From NCBI RefSeq assembly GCF_030219325.1, contig NZ_CP126625.1, positions 1,662,857-1,726,856 on the forward strand: a DNA stretch of 64,000 nucleotides, written 5' to 3'. Shown in pieces: positions 52,313 through 60,791 of the stretch; position 1 is the first letter of the stretch; each line of letters begins with the position of its first letter. The stretch is from Geothrix sp. Lineage in GTDB: Bacteria > Acidobacteriota > Holophagae > Holophagales > Holophagaceae. A model generated the notes under the pieces. It was not told the origin of the DNA. It made no database searches and was given only the letters and a program-made list of their open reading frames with translations. A program made the translations under genes and the position numbers.

Positions 52313-53296
52313 CTAGGTCCGGGAAGGCAGCGGACCTTGTCTTAGATGCAGATACCCACCGCCAGGTTCAGGGTTTAGGTGGAAATTCCCCCAGGATGAG
52401 GGTTGGCGGCCATGGGCGAGGCGCTCGGCCAGCCAGGGCGTGAGGTTCCGCAGCAGACCGGCTTCCCTCGTCCAGCCCAGGCGACGGAAGGCTGACTCCA
52501 GCGTCCATCGGAGTTCCGCCTCGTCCCAGTCGCCCTTTTCGAAGGCGATGCCTCCATCCGCGATGGACCAGCGGGAGCCCTCCCGGGTCAGGATGAAGCC
52601 TCGCGCCAGCCGCTCGGCCTCCTCTGCCTGCCGATGCGTTTCGAACAGGTGGCGGTCCAGGTCGGGGGCCTCCTGTCTCAGATCCACGAGCAGCCGCCGC
52701 CAGCGGTTGCGCGGGGTGAAGGGTTCACCGTTGCTCGTGTCCTCCCGCCAGGGGATCTTCCGTGCGGCCAGGTAGATGCGCAGGTCCTCACGCCGGACCT
52801 CCGCCAGGGGGGACCAGCGCAGGTCCTGGCGCGGCGCCAGGGGATGCAGGCAGCCCAGCCCGCCGCCCCGCGCGAGGCGGATGAAGACGGTCTCGGTGTG
52901 GTCGTCCAGCGTGTGCCCCGTGGCGACCGCCGCGGCACCGCCCTGTTCGGCTTCCTGGCGCAGCCAATCCCAGCGCAGCTCCCGGGCGGCCATCTCCAGG
53001 CCAAGGCCCTGGTCTCGCGCGTGGGTCCTGACACCGAGGCTCGCCTCGGCCAGATCCAGATCCAGAGCCCGGCAGAGCTGGCGGACGAAGTCCGCATCCT
53101 CCGCAGATTCCGGCCGCAGGCCGTGATCGGCATGGGCCACCGACAAGTCCAGCCCCAGGCTCTTGCGGAGCGTCCAGAGCAGGAGCAGCAGGGCCACGGA
53201 ATCGCCGCCGCCCGAGCAGGCCACCAGCACGCGACCGCTCACGCCATCGCCCCGGCGCTGGATCTGCGCGAGGAGGTCAGACTCGAAGCGGTTCAC
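52313..53296 (-). CDS. tilS: tRNA(Ile)-lysidine synthetase
   Basis: 327 aa. PP-loop [14 protein letters not shown] (~28-40), [30 protein letters not shown] and GCLHPL are TilS signatures. It adds lysine to C34 of tRNA-Ile(CAU), an essential decoding step, using ATP. The C-terminal part is shorter than E. coli TilS (432 aa) and may lack the last subdomain. The GTG start overlaps the bshB1 stop (GTGA). ftsH follows after 44 nt. Confidence 0.93.
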   Translation of the reverse strand: MNRFESDLLAQIQRRGDGVSGRVLVACSGGGDSVALLLLLWTLRKSLGLDLSVAHADHGLRPESAEDADFVRQLCRALDLDLAEASLGVRTHARDQGLGLEMAARELRWDWLRQEAEQGGAAAVATGHTLDDHTETVFIRLARGGGLGCLHPLAPRQDLRWSPLAEVRREDLRIYLAARKIPWREDTSNGEPFTPRNRWRRLLVDLRQEAPDLDRHLFETHRQAEEAERLARGFILTREGSRWSIADGGIAFEKGDWDEAELRWTLESAFRRLGWTREAGLLRNLTPWLAERLAHGRQPSSWGNFHLNPEPGGGYLHLRQGPLPSRT

Positions 53297-54027
53297 GCAG
53301 GCTCTTCCAGGCGGGCGAGAAGATCGGTCAGGGCCTTTGGAACGGGGCGTTCACACCACAGGGCCTCGGCCCAGTCGCACATGCGCAGGGAGCCCCAGTG
53401 CATGGCGCGGCCGAGGACCCCGCGGCGGAAGGCGGGATGCGCGATGCGCGTGACGGGCTGCGACGGATCCTGATCGAACTGACTGCCGAAGGCATCGAAG
53501 GCGGCCATGCGGCGAGCCCACACGGCACTGACATCCACCAGCAGATCGGGCTGGCCGGGATTCTCGCCGCCCACCCAGGCCAAGGCCTCGGGCCGGAATG
53601 GGGAGCCGGGACAGGGGTAGTTCTTCAAACCCGTATAGTAGGCCGCTTCCCGGGCGAGGCGGTGGGCACGGCGGTGGTCGGGATGGCGGTCCTCCGGTGC
53701 GGGCAGGATCAGGACCCGGGGCCGGAGCCGGCGGAGCTCGGCCATGAGACGCAAGCGGTAGGCCTCGTCTTCGGTGAAGCGGCCATCTGGGAAATCCAGC
53801 ACGAATCGTGGAACACCGAGAATCCCCGCGGCTTCCTGGGCTTCGATCCGGCGGGTCTCCGCCGTGCCGCGCGTTCCGAGATCGCCGCTGGTGAGGTCGA
53901 GGATGGCGGCCTTCAGGCCCCGATCCGAAGCCAGGGCCAGGATCCCGCCCACGTGGACCTCGACATCGTCCGGGTGGGCCCCGATGGCCAGGAGGTCGCA
54001 CCCGTCGTGGGGGGCAGTGGGGCTCAT
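53293..54027 (-). CDS. bshB1: Bacillithiol biosynthesis deacetylase BshB1 (LmbE family)
   Basis: 244 aa. Zinc motif AIGAHPDDVEVHVGG, then LTSGDLGTRGTAETRRIEAQEAAGILG, LDFPDGRF, PEDRHPDHRRAHRLAREAAYY and FGSQFDQDP, all typical of BshB1, which deacetylates GlcNAc-malate to GlcN-malate. Start ATG 54027 overlaps the bshC stop by 4 nt. With bshC it gives two of the three bacillithiol steps; bshA is not in the window. Confidence 0.88.
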   Translation of the reverse strand: MSPTAPHDGCDLLAIGAHPDDVEVHVGGILALASDRGLKAAILDLTSGDLGTRGTAETRRIEAQEAAGILGVPRFVLDFPDGRFTEDEAYRLRLMAELRRLRPRVLILPAPEDRHPDHRRAHRLAREAAYYTGLKNYPCPGSPFRPEALAWVGGENPGQPDLLVDVSAVWARRMAAFDAFGSQFDQDPSQPVTRIAHPAFRRGVLGRAMHWGSLRMCDWAEALWCERPVPKALTDLLARLEEPA

Positions 54028-55196
54028 GGTTCCTCCACCAGGATGACGGGGCGGGTCCCGTCCATGCGATCCAGGATGGCATCGAGCAGGGCACCGGACC
54101 TCAGCCACGGGAGACCCGGAATCACCCGCTCCTGGGGCCGCCCGAAGGGGAAGAGGGTCTGCCTGAGAAACTCCGGATCGCCGCCCAGCATCCGGCCGGC
54201 CGCCTCCCGGTGGAGGCGCCGGTCCAGCTTGCCGAGCCGCTCCCGGCTGCGGGCCTGCTCGCGGCGGAAGCGCTCCTGGATGGCCATGGGCCAGGCTGAG
54301 TCCGGCTGAATCTCCTGCACCATTCCGGTCGGGAAGACGCCGGCCCACGGCCCAAGGTTGTCCCAGGCTCCCAGGCGGAGCGCGTCCATCTGGTCTGGAG
54401 CGATGCGGTACCCGGAAGGCATGACGAAGACACTGGGACGCGGCAGGATCCTCGGCGCGGGCAGACCCACCCGATCCCACAGCGGCTCGCAGAGCCGCCA
54501 GTAGGCCCGCTCGGAGGGCCCCAGCACCACGGCCGCGACCGGCAGCAGCAGGGACTGCATCAGGGGGCGGATGGCAGCGCCCGGGCTCAGCCAGAGCCCC
54601 TTGGCGAGGACCTCGCCGGGCTCCAGCCGTTGCCGCCGGCCCGTCCCGGGATCCAGGGAGAACCAGGCGGCCTGGACTCGCGGGTCCAGCGGCAGGGGGG
54701 CACCCTGGGCGATCAGACGATCGGCCTGCTGGACGAGTCCGGCCTGCAAATCCAGACTGCGCCAGCGTTCCAACTCGGCCTGGATGGGGTCGCGCACCTC
54801 AGGGTTCGTGGGCGAGAAGGGGCGAAGGCCACGCTCCCACAGAGGCCGGCCCAGAGCCAGGACATGCCCGCGCAGCGTGGGGGCCTCTGGCTCGGGCAGT
54901 GGTCCCCAGAGCTTCGTGGCCTCGGCCTGGTGCTGGGGCGACCAGGGCAGCCAGCCCGTGGCGGTGCCGGGGCGGGTGTCGAAGCGGAACCGGTGGCGCA
55001 CCAGCCGGGATCCGTCCCAGCCCACCACGGAGGCCACCTCGGCGTGGTCGTGGTCTTCATCGGCCAGCCAGTACACGGCCTCGGCGCCGGTGCGGCGCGC
55101 CTCGGCCAGAGCCGCCAGGGCCTTGGCGATGGACAGGGCAGGGCTCCATCCCGCGCCGATCTGCTGGCCGGTGGCGATGACGGGCCTGGGGCTCAT
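54024..55196 (-). CDS. bshC: Putative bacillithiol cysteine ligase BshC (short form)
   Basis: 390 aa, clearly shorter than the ~540 aa of Bacillus BshC. The N-terminal TGQQIGAGWSPALSIAKALAALAEARRTGAEAVYWLADEDHDHAEV matches the BshC signature, and later parts (VVLGPSERAYWRLCEPLWDRVGLPAPRILPRPSVFV, LLDAILDRMDGTRPVILVEEP) keep the core order. The C-terminal coiled coil of Bacillus BshC seems reduced. BshC adds cysteine to GlcN-malate. ATG 55196 with GGGGG five bases upstream (or 55202). First gene of the operon down to ftsW. Confidence 0.78.
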   Translation of the reverse strand: MSPRPVIATGQQIGAGWSPALSIAKALAALAEARRTGAEAVYWLADEDHDHAEVASVVGWDGSRLVRHRFRFDTRPGTATGWLPWSPQHQAEATKLWGPLPEPEAPTLRGHVLALGRPLWERGLRPFSPTNPEVRDPIQAELERWRSLDLQAGLVQQADRLIAQGAPLPLDPRVQAAWFSLDPGTGRRQRLEPGEVLAKGLWLSPGAAIRPLMQSLLLPVAAVVLGPSERAYWRLCEPLWDRVGLPAPRILPRPSVFVMPSGYRIAPDQMDALRLGAWDNLGPWAGVFPTGMVQEIQPDSAWPMAIQERFRREQARSRERLGKLDRRLHREAAGRMLGGDPEFLRQTLFPFGRPQERVIPGLPWLRSGALLDAILDRMDGTRPVILVEEP

Positions 55197-55273
55197 GGAC
55201 ATCCCCCGGAGGACGGATCCAATCGGGGCAGCAGCCGCTCGGTACACATGGGCCCCAGCCTACCCGATATGCG

Positions 55274-55747
55274 ATGCTCGACGGGATGCTGAGCGTCGAA
55301 CCCTGGATCCCCCCCGCTTCGCCCGATCTCGCGATCCTCGCCATGGAGGCCGCGGATGAGGCGGGTCTGGCCTCGCTCCGCGCCTGGCCCAGCGTGAGCA
55401 AGGGTGGTGTCAGTTTCGGGCAGCTGCCGCCCTTCCTCTGCTGGCGGGGACAAGTGGATGAAGCCTGGCACCTGGTCCTGCTCCAGGCCCGGGAGGTGGG
55501 GGCCCTGGTCCACGGGGCCAAGACGGCCCCGCTGCCAACAGGTTGGCTGGAGGCTCTCGATCTGGAGGCCCTGGCCCGCCCCCTGGCCCGCCACCCGGCT
55601 TTTCCTGGGGGAACCTCAGTTCATGTGGTTCAGCTACCCGGGACGGAGGCCTTCCGGGTTCGCACCTTCGGAACGCCGGCGCCAGATCTGGTCGCCGAGG
55701 TTCTGAAACGCACCAGTCACATCCAAATCTGGCACCTGGCCGATTAA
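55274..55747 (+). CDS. Hypothetical protein
   Basis: 157 aa from ATG 55274, or 153 from 55286 (GACGGG upstream). Not recognised. No signal peptide or membrane segment; the composition is Ala/Leu/Pro/Trp-rich and soluble. Segments such as PFLCWRGQVDEAWHLVLLQAREVGALVHGAKTAPLPTGWLEALD alternate strands and helices. It is divergent from bshC and starts 19 nt before the MgtC-like gene on the same strand. The reading frame looks coding (third-position G/C bias), so it is probably a real gene of unknown role. Confidence 0.65.
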   Translation: MLDGMLSVEPWIPPASPDLAILAMEAADEAGLASLRAWPSVSKGGVSFGQLPPFLCWRGQVDEAWHLVLLQAREVGALVHGAKTAPLPTGWLEALDLEALARPLARHPAFPGGTSVHVVQLPGTEAFRVRTFGTPAPDLVAEVLKRTSHIQIWHLAD

Positions 55748-55766
55748 CCAGGGCAAGGGGACCACC

Positions 55767-57074
55767 ATGCTCAGCCTGGACCTGTCCACCCTCAAGGAAG
55801 CCGCCATGGCCGTGGCGCTGGGCCTGATGATGGGCCTTGAGCGCGAGCGGAGCGGCTTCGAGCGCCGTCAGGAAGGGCCCGACCACCCCTTCAACCGGCG
55901 TGCTGGCGATCCGGCCGAGGAAACGCACGGCAGCCTGGGCGCACGGACCTTCTCGCTGCTCACACTGCTGGGCTGGATCTCGGTGAAGGTTGGCGGCGAG
56001 AGCCTGGCCATGCCCATCGCGGTCATGGCCTTCGCGGCGCTGATGATCGGGCTCTTCTACTTTGAGACCAGTTCGTCTGATCGCGGTCTCACCACGGAGA
56101 TCGCGGCCCTCTCGGCGCCCCTGCTGGGGATGCTGCTCACGCGGGACGCGCTGCTCGCGGTGGCCGTGGCCGTGATCGTCACCCTGCTGCTGCTGTCCAA
56201 GCCCTGGATCAGGGCGTGGATCCCAAGGCTGCACCGCGAAGACCTGACGGCCTCCATCCAGCTGCTCATCGTCTTCGCGATCCTGCTGCCGATGTTGCCG
56301 GAACGCACCCTCGATCCCTGGGGCGTCCTTTCACCCCGCAAGGTGGGGTGGATGGTCGCGCTGATCGCCGCCGTGGACTTCCTCGGCTACGCGCTGAACC
56401 GGCTGCTGGGCGCCCGGCGCGGGGCCCTGATGACCGGCCTGGTGGGAGGGCTGGTCAGCTCCACCGTGGTGACGGTCTCCATGTCCCGGCAGGCCCGCGA
56501 GGATCCGTCGCTGAGGGATCCCGGCCAGGTGGCGGTGCTGCTGGCCTGCTCCGTGATGGGTTTGCGGGTGGCCATCCTCGCGGGAGTGGTGGGCGGGCCA
56601 ACCCTGGTCAGACCCTTGCTGCTGCCCATGGCGGCCATGGTGCTGGTGCTGCTCGGGGCCAGTGGGTGGATCTATCGCACTGGGGCCATGAAGCCCGCAG
56701 GAGAGGAGGTGGCCGTCCGGAACCCCTTCCACTTGAAGCGGGCCACGGCATGGGGTCTGGCGCTGGCTGGCGTCCTGCTGGCCTCGGCTGCGGCCCGGGC
56801 CTGGTTCGGGGACCGGGGCCTCCTCATGGCCGCCGGGCTCTCGGGTCTGGCCGATGTGGATGCCATCACCCTGGCGGTCAGCAGCCAGGTCCGGGGCGTG
56901 GGGCTGCCTGCGTCCACCGCCGTGCTGGCCATCATCCTGGCCATCGGCACAAACACATTGGCCAAAGCCGGATTTGCCTGGATTTCAGGCGGACGAGCCT
57001 TCGGCCTGCGTCTGGCCGCGCTGCTCGGGGGATCCCTCGCGGCGGCCCTGCTTGTGGCCTGGATCCAGGCCTGA
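55767..57074 (+). CDS. MgtC/SapB-DUF4010 family membrane protein
   Basis: 435 aa with about twelve hydrophobic helices. N-terminal MgtC/SapB part: KEAAMAVALGLMMGLERERSGFERR and GSLGARTFSLLTLLGWISV; C-terminal DUF4010 part: GLVGGLVSSTVVTVSMSRQAREDP, GLSGLADVDAITLAVSS, and AIGTNTLAKAGFAWISGGR. Family members are predicted inner-membrane transporters or stress-adaptation proteins; the substrate is unknown. Start ATG 55767 after AAGGGG. It ends 10 nt before a converging small gene. Confidence 0.85.
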   Translation: MLSLDLSTLKEAAMAVALGLMMGLERERSGFERRQEGPDHPFNRRAGDPAEETHGSLGARTFSLLTLLGWISVKVGGESLAMPIAVMAFAALMIGLFYFETSSSDRGLTTEIAALSAPLLGMLLTRDALLAVAVAVIVTLLLLSKPWIRAWIPRLHREDLTASIQLLIVFAILLPMLPERTLDPWGVLSPRKVGWMVALIAAVDFLGYALNRLLGARRGALMTGLVGGLVSSTVVTVSMSRQAREDPSLRDPGQVAVLLACSVMGLRVAILAGVVGGPTLVRPLLLPMAAMVLVLLGASGWIYRTGAMKPAGEEVAVRNPFHLKRATAWGLALAGVLLASAAARAWFGDRGLLMAAGLSGLADVDAITLAVSSQVRGVGLPASTAVLAIILAIGTNTLAKAGFAWISGGRAFGLRLAALLGGSLAAALLVAWIQA

Positions 57075-57084
57075 GTGCGCTGAG

Positions 57085-57270
57085 TTATTTCCCGCGGTTG
57101 CTCATGCGGGTGTGCGCCACACCACTCTTGCCTTGGGGCTTGGTGGACGCCCTGACCGTGGGCTTGGGGCCCGCGGTCGCCTTGGGCTTCCCGGCCGAGG
57201 CCGTGGAGGCGGGCTTGTCCGCGGCCTGAACGGACTTCAGGAGGTCGGCGGGGACGAGCGGCTTGGTCAT
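57085..57270 (-). CDS. Small Lys/Ala/Pro-rich protein
   Basis: 61 aa, basic, Lys/Ala/Pro/Thr-rich and probably disordered (ADKPASTASAGKPKATAGPKPTVRAST...). No recognised domain. ATG 57270 has AGGAG seven bases upstream, next to a CTGTCGACAG palindrome. The low-complexity basic composition recalls small nucleic-acid-associated proteins, but that is only an impression. Divergent from the aldehyde dehydrogenase gene. Confidence 0.6.
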   Translation of the reverse strand: MTKPLVPADLLKSVQAADKPASTASAGKPKATAGPKPTVRASTKPQGKSGVAHTRMSNRGK

Positions 57271-57411
57271 GGGGGACTCCTGTCGACAGTCTAGCCGCTT
57301 CCGGGCGCGAGACCGCGTTCCGCATGATGTGACGGGGTTCCTGGGAGGTCGCGCGGAACGGTGGATATGCTGGAAGGAGCCGGAGATGCCGGCGGATCTT
57401 GATGGTGAACC

Positions 57412-58743
57412 ATGGGCGCAGACGGATGGGAGAGGCTGGCAGAGAACGCGCTGCTGGCCTTCGGCATGTGGTCCGGCACCTCGAGGCTCGTCCGAAGACG
57501 CCTGCTGGAGGCTTGGCTGGAGGCATTGGCGCCGGTGCGCGAGCTGCTGGCCCAGGAGATGACCCGGGAAACCGGGAAGCCCATCACCCTGGCCCGGGGT
57601 GAGGTCGGGCGCGCCGAGGCGACCCTGAAGGCCACCTTTGAGGCCGTGGCCTCGTTCGGCGAAGAGAGCGTCCCCTACGATCTGATGGCCGGGGCGGATG
57701 GCTGCCGGGCCACCTTCCGCCGTTTCCCGTTGGGGCCCGTGCTGGCCATCACGCCCTTCAACTTCCCCGTGAACCTGGCCATGCACAAGCTGGCCCCGGC
57801 GCTCAGTGTGGGCTGCAGCGTCATCTGGAAGCCCTGCCCCCAGGCGCCCCGCACCTCGCAGCTGCTCTGGGAGAGCTTCGAGGCGGCGCGGCTGCGCGTC
57901 GCGGCTCCCGACCACCTGCTGCAGCTGGCCGGCTCGGATCCCGTCCGGGCCGAGGCTCTGGCCCGGGATCCCCGCATCGCCGGCGTGAGCTTCACCGGCT
58001 CGGAGCGGGTGGGCCGGCACCTGGAACAGGTCCTGGCCGGGAAACGCCTGCTGCTGGAACTGGGCGGCAACGGGGCCGTGGTCGTGGACGAGGGCGTGGA
58101 TGCCACGGCGGTGGCCGGACACCTGGCGCCGGCCGCGGTGGCCGGGGCCGGACAGAGCTGTTCCAAGGCCCAGCGGATCTATGTGCACGGCCGTCTCTGG
58201 GACGCCTTCGTGCCAGCCTTCGTCGCCGCCGTGAAGGCACTGCCCGTGGGGGACCCCTTGGATCCCGCGACGGCGGTGGGACCCGTCATCGACGAGGCCA
58301 CGGCCATCCGGATGGATGCCAGCCTGGATCGCGCGGTGGCGGCGGGGGCCGAGGTTCTGCTTCGGGGTGTCCGTCAGGGCGCCCTGCTGCCGCCAGCCAT
58401 CCTGACGGGCGTGCCCGAGGACGACCCGCTGCAGTGCGAGGAGGCCTTCGCCCCCGTGACGGTGCTGACCCGCGTCGACACCTTCGAGACGGGCCTCGAC
58501 CGGGCTGCGGCCACGCGCTTCGGGCTGCGGGCCAGCGCCTACAGCCGCGATCTGCGGCACCTCCATCTGGCGGAATCGAAGCTGAGGGCCGGCGGTGTGC
58601 TCTTGAACCTGCCCCCCACCTTCCGGCTGGATGCCGCGCCCTTCGGCGGCGTCGCCGCCAGCGGCAACGGTTTCGAGGGGCCCCGCTGGGCCATGGAGGG
58701 CTTCACGGAAGGCCGCCTCATCGTCCAAGGCCCCGCCCTTTAA
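57412..58743 (+). CDS. Aldehyde dehydrogenase family protein
   Basis: 443 aa, slightly shorter than usual (~480). NAD(P) fold: ITPFNFPVNLAMHKLAPALSVGCSVIWKP, SFTGSERVG, catalytic Glu in LLLELGGNGAVVV and catalytic Cys in GAGQSCSKAQRI; C-terminal EEAFAPVTVL and PPTFRLDAAPFGGVAASGNGFEG. It oxidises an aldehyde to an acid (glyceraldehyde-3-phosphate or succinate-semialdehyde dehydrogenase-like). The N-terminal ~20 residues are short. ATG 57412 lacks a strong ribosome site. 21 nt before the next gene. Confidence 0.9.
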   Translation: MGADGWERLAENALLAFGMWSGTSRLVRRRLLEAWLEALAPVRELLAQEMTRETGKPITLARGEVGRAEATLKATFEAVASFGEESVPYDLMAGADGCRATFRRFPLGPVLAITPFNFPVNLAMHKLAPALSVGCSVIWKPCPQAPRTSQLLWESFEAARLRVAAPDHLLQLAGSDPVRAEALARDPRIAGVSFTGSERVGRHLEQVLAGKRLLLELGGNGAVVVDEGVDATAVAGHLAPAAVAGAGQSCSKAQRIYVHGRLWDAFVPAFVAAVKALPVGDPLDPATAVGPVIDEATAIRMDASLDRAVAAGAEVLLRGVRQGALLPPAILTGVPEDDPLQCEEAFAPVTVLTRVDTFETGLDRAAATRFGLRASAYSRDLRHLHLAESKLRAGGVLLNLPPTFRLDAAPFGGVAASGNGFEGPRWAMEGFTEGRLIVQGPAL

Positions 58744-58764
58744 GATCCGCCCCGGAGTCCTGAC

Positions 58765-59103
58765 ATGCCCCTGACCATGCCCTTCGAACCCGGCGATCTG
58801 GTGGTGGTGGTGCTCCAGTCGCCCCGGGAGCGCATCTGGGGCGCCCTGCTCGGGCTGGATGCGGCCGGCATCGCCATCCGGGGTCTCGACCTGACCCCCT
58901 GGGAAGAGGTGCTCTCGCTGGTGCGGACTGGCGAATCCGATCAGGTGGCCCTCGGTACCCGCTTCCTGCCCATGCACCGCGTGGAGGCGATGTACCTCGA
59001 CGAGGCCAGTTCCGGTGCGCCGAGCCTGGCCGTGACCTTCAAGAACCGCACGGGCCAGGAGGCCCGCGCCTTCCTCGTTCCCACCCAGTCACCGACGGCC
59101 TGA
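58765..59103 (+). CDS. Conserved small protein of unknown function
   Basis: 112 aa, predicted beta-rich: FEPGDLVVVVLQSPRERIWGALLGLDAAGIAIRGLDLTPWEEVLSLVRTG. The pattern (a barrel-like strand order with a W-E-E metal-like or acidic turn) recalls small Hfq/Sm-like or PRC-type barrels, but no family is certain. ATG 58765 with GGAG. Located between the aldehyde dehydrogenase and pta in one co-directional cluster (21-nt and 18-nt gaps), so probably co-transcribed. Confidence 0.7.
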   Translation: MPLTMPFEPGDLVVVVLQSPRERIWGALLGLDAAGIAIRGLDLTPWEEVLSLVRTGESDQVALGTRFLPMHRVEAMYLDEASSGAPSLAVTFKNRTGQEARAFLVPTQSPTA

Positions 59104-59121
59104 CCCCCCACGGAGGATTCC

Positions 59122-60126
59122 ATGTCCCACGCCAACCACACCCTCTGGATGGAGCGCTTCCGGGCCCGCGCCAAGGAACTGCAGCGTCACATCGTGCTGC
59201 CGGAGGGCCGTGAGGATCGCACGCTGCAGGCCGCCCAGCTGCTGCTGGACCAGGGCCTCTGCCGCCTCACCCTGCTGGGCGATCCCGCCGCCATGACGGC
59301 GCGGGGCGCGGCCCTGGGCCTCTCCCTGAAGGGCGCCATGCTGGTGGATCCCGCCACGAGCCCGCTGCTCCAGGAACTTGCCGGAGCCTACTACGAGCGC
59401 CGCAAGGCCAAGGGCATCACCGAAGCCCAGGCGCTGGAAGGCGTCCACAACCCGCTGTGGTTCGGGGCCATGCTCGTGCAGTGTGGCCACTGCGACGGCA
59501 TGGTCGCCGGCGCCCTGAACACCACCGCCGAAACCGTACGGGCCTGCCTCCAGGCCATCGGCGCCGCCAAGGGGATCAAGACCGTCTCCAGCTTCTTCAT
59601 GATGATCCACCCTGACGCCTCCTATGGCGAACAGGGCGCGGTGATCTTCGCTGACTGCGCGGTGGTGCCTGATCCCACCCCGGAACAGCTGGCAGACATC
59701 GCCATCGCCGCCGGGGAGAACGCCCGCAGCGTCATGGGCGTGGAACCCCGCGTGGCCCTGCTCAGCTTCTCCACCCGCGGCTCTGCCGAGCACCCCTGCG
59801 TGGACAAGGTCCGCGCGGCCCTGGCCATCATCAAGGACAAGGCGCCGGACCTGGCGGTGGATGGCGAGCTGCAGGCCGATGCCGCCCTGCTGCCTTCCGT
59901 GGGCCAGCGCAAGGCGCCCGGCTCGAATGTGGCGGGACGCGCCAATGTGCTGGTCTTCCCCGACCTCAACGCCGGGAACATCTCGTACAAGATCGCCGAG
60001 CGCATGGGCGGGGCCGCGGCCATCGGGCCCTTCCTCCAGGGCCTCGCCAAGCCGGCCAATGACCTCAGCCGGGGCTGCAGCGCCCAGGACATCGCCGACA
60101 CGGTGGTGCTCACGGCCCTCCAGTGA
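59122..60126 (+). CDS. pta: Phosphate acetyltransferase
   Basis: 334 aa, the short (single catalytic domain) Pta. It interconverts acetyl-CoA and acetyl phosphate. Motifs: [101 protein letters not shown] and [47 protein letters not shown] 59122 with GGAGG. The stop overlaps the GTG start of purN (GTGA). No ackA is next to it. Confidence 0.95.
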   Translation: MSHANHTLWMERFRARAKELQRHIVLPEGREDRTLQAAQLLLDQGLCRLTLLGDPAAMTARGAALGLSLKGAMLVDPATSPLLQELAGAYYERRKAKGITEAQALEGVHNPLWFGAMLVQCGHCDGMVAGALNTTAETVRACLQAIGAAKGIKTVSSFFMMIHPDASYGEQGAVIFADCAVVPDPTPEQLADIAIAAGENARSVMGVEPRVALLSFSTRGSAEHPCVDKVRAALAIIKDKAPDLAVDGELQADAALLPSVGQRKAPGSNVAGRANVLVFPDLNAGNISYKIAERMGGAAAIGPFLQGLAKPANDLSRGCSAQDIADTVVLTALQ

Positions 60127-60704
60127 AGCGGCTCGCCCTCTTCATCTCCGGCGCCGGCGGCAACGCCCTGAACCTGCTCAGGGCCTGCCGGGAGGGCCGG
60201 GTGGCCGGCCTGCCGGTGTTGGGGTTGGCCTCCACGGCCAAGGCCGGCGGTCTCGCGCTGCTGGAGGCTGAAGGGTTGGGTACGGTGGTGGTGGTCCGCA
60301 AGGACTTCGGGTCGGACGAGGCCTTTTCGGAGGCCTGCTACCAGGCGGCGGAGGCAGCCGGGGCCGAGGTCATCTGCCTCTGTGGGTGGCTCAAGAAACT
60401 GACGGTTCCGACGCGCTGGGCGGGTCGCATCCTCAACATCCATCCGGGCCTCCTGCCCCAGTACGGGGGGCCGGGCATGTACGGCATGCACGTCCACCGC
60501 GCCGTCATTGATGCAGGAGAAGCCGAATCCGGCGCCACCGTGCACCTGGTGGATGACGAATACGACCGCGGGCGGATCCTCGACCAGCTGCGGGTTCCCG
60601 TCCTGGCTGGGGATACTCCCGAGGATCTCCAAAAGCGGGTCTATGCTGCCGAGATGGAGCTGTTCCCCAGGGCGCTGGCGGCATATCTTTCGGAACGGGC
60701 CTAA
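60123..60704 (+). CDS. purN: Phosphoribosylglycinamide formyltransferase
   Basis: 193 aa. PurN transfers a formyl group from 10-formyl-THF to GAR in purine synthesis. Motifs: [14 protein letters not shown], the folate/catalytic site [49 protein letters not shown] with catalytic N-H-D. The usual SGxGSN is SGAGGN. The GTG start overlaps pta by 4 nt. It ends 9 nt before the nnr leader ORF. Confidence 0.93.
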   Translation: MKRLALFISGAGGNALNLLRACREGRVAGLPVLGLASTAKAGGLALLEAEGLGTVVVVRKDFGSDEAFSEACYQAAEAAGAEVICLCGWLKKLTVPTRWAGRILNIHPGLLPQYGGPGMYGMHVHRAVIDAGEAESGATVHLVDDEYDRGRILDQLRVPVLAGDTPEDLQKRVYAAEMELFPRALAAYLSERA

Positions 60705-60713
60705 ACTGTTCGC

Positions 60714-60791
60714 ATGAGAACGAAGCAGAGGCGGAGTTCCACTTTGGCGAAGCCGAAGCCCGGAGGGCGCGGCACAGGAGGTGCCGCGTGA
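60714..60791 (+). CDS. Small leader ORF (25 aa) coupled to nnr
   Basis: ATG 60714 to TGA 60791, which overlaps the GTG of nnr (GTGA). The product has MRTKQRRSS, then LAKPKPGG and RGTGGAA; the LAKPxP core and last eight residues match the glmM leader ORF. No ribosome site stands out, and the reading frame may simply be carried by the shared DNA cassette. Its exact stop-start overlap at both sites argues for translational coupling. Confidence 0.4.
   Translation: MRTKQRRSSTLAKPKPGGRGTGGAA
60769..60787 (+). promoter_or_regulatory. Ribosome-site hairpin of nnr: AGGAG in the loop
   Basis: GCGGCAC, loop AGGAG, GTGCCGC, then the GTG start at 60788. Identical over 27 nt (60765-60791) to the glmM site at 49360-49386. 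A TTTGGCGAAGCCGAA palindrome is at 60743-60757. Confidence 0.7.
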
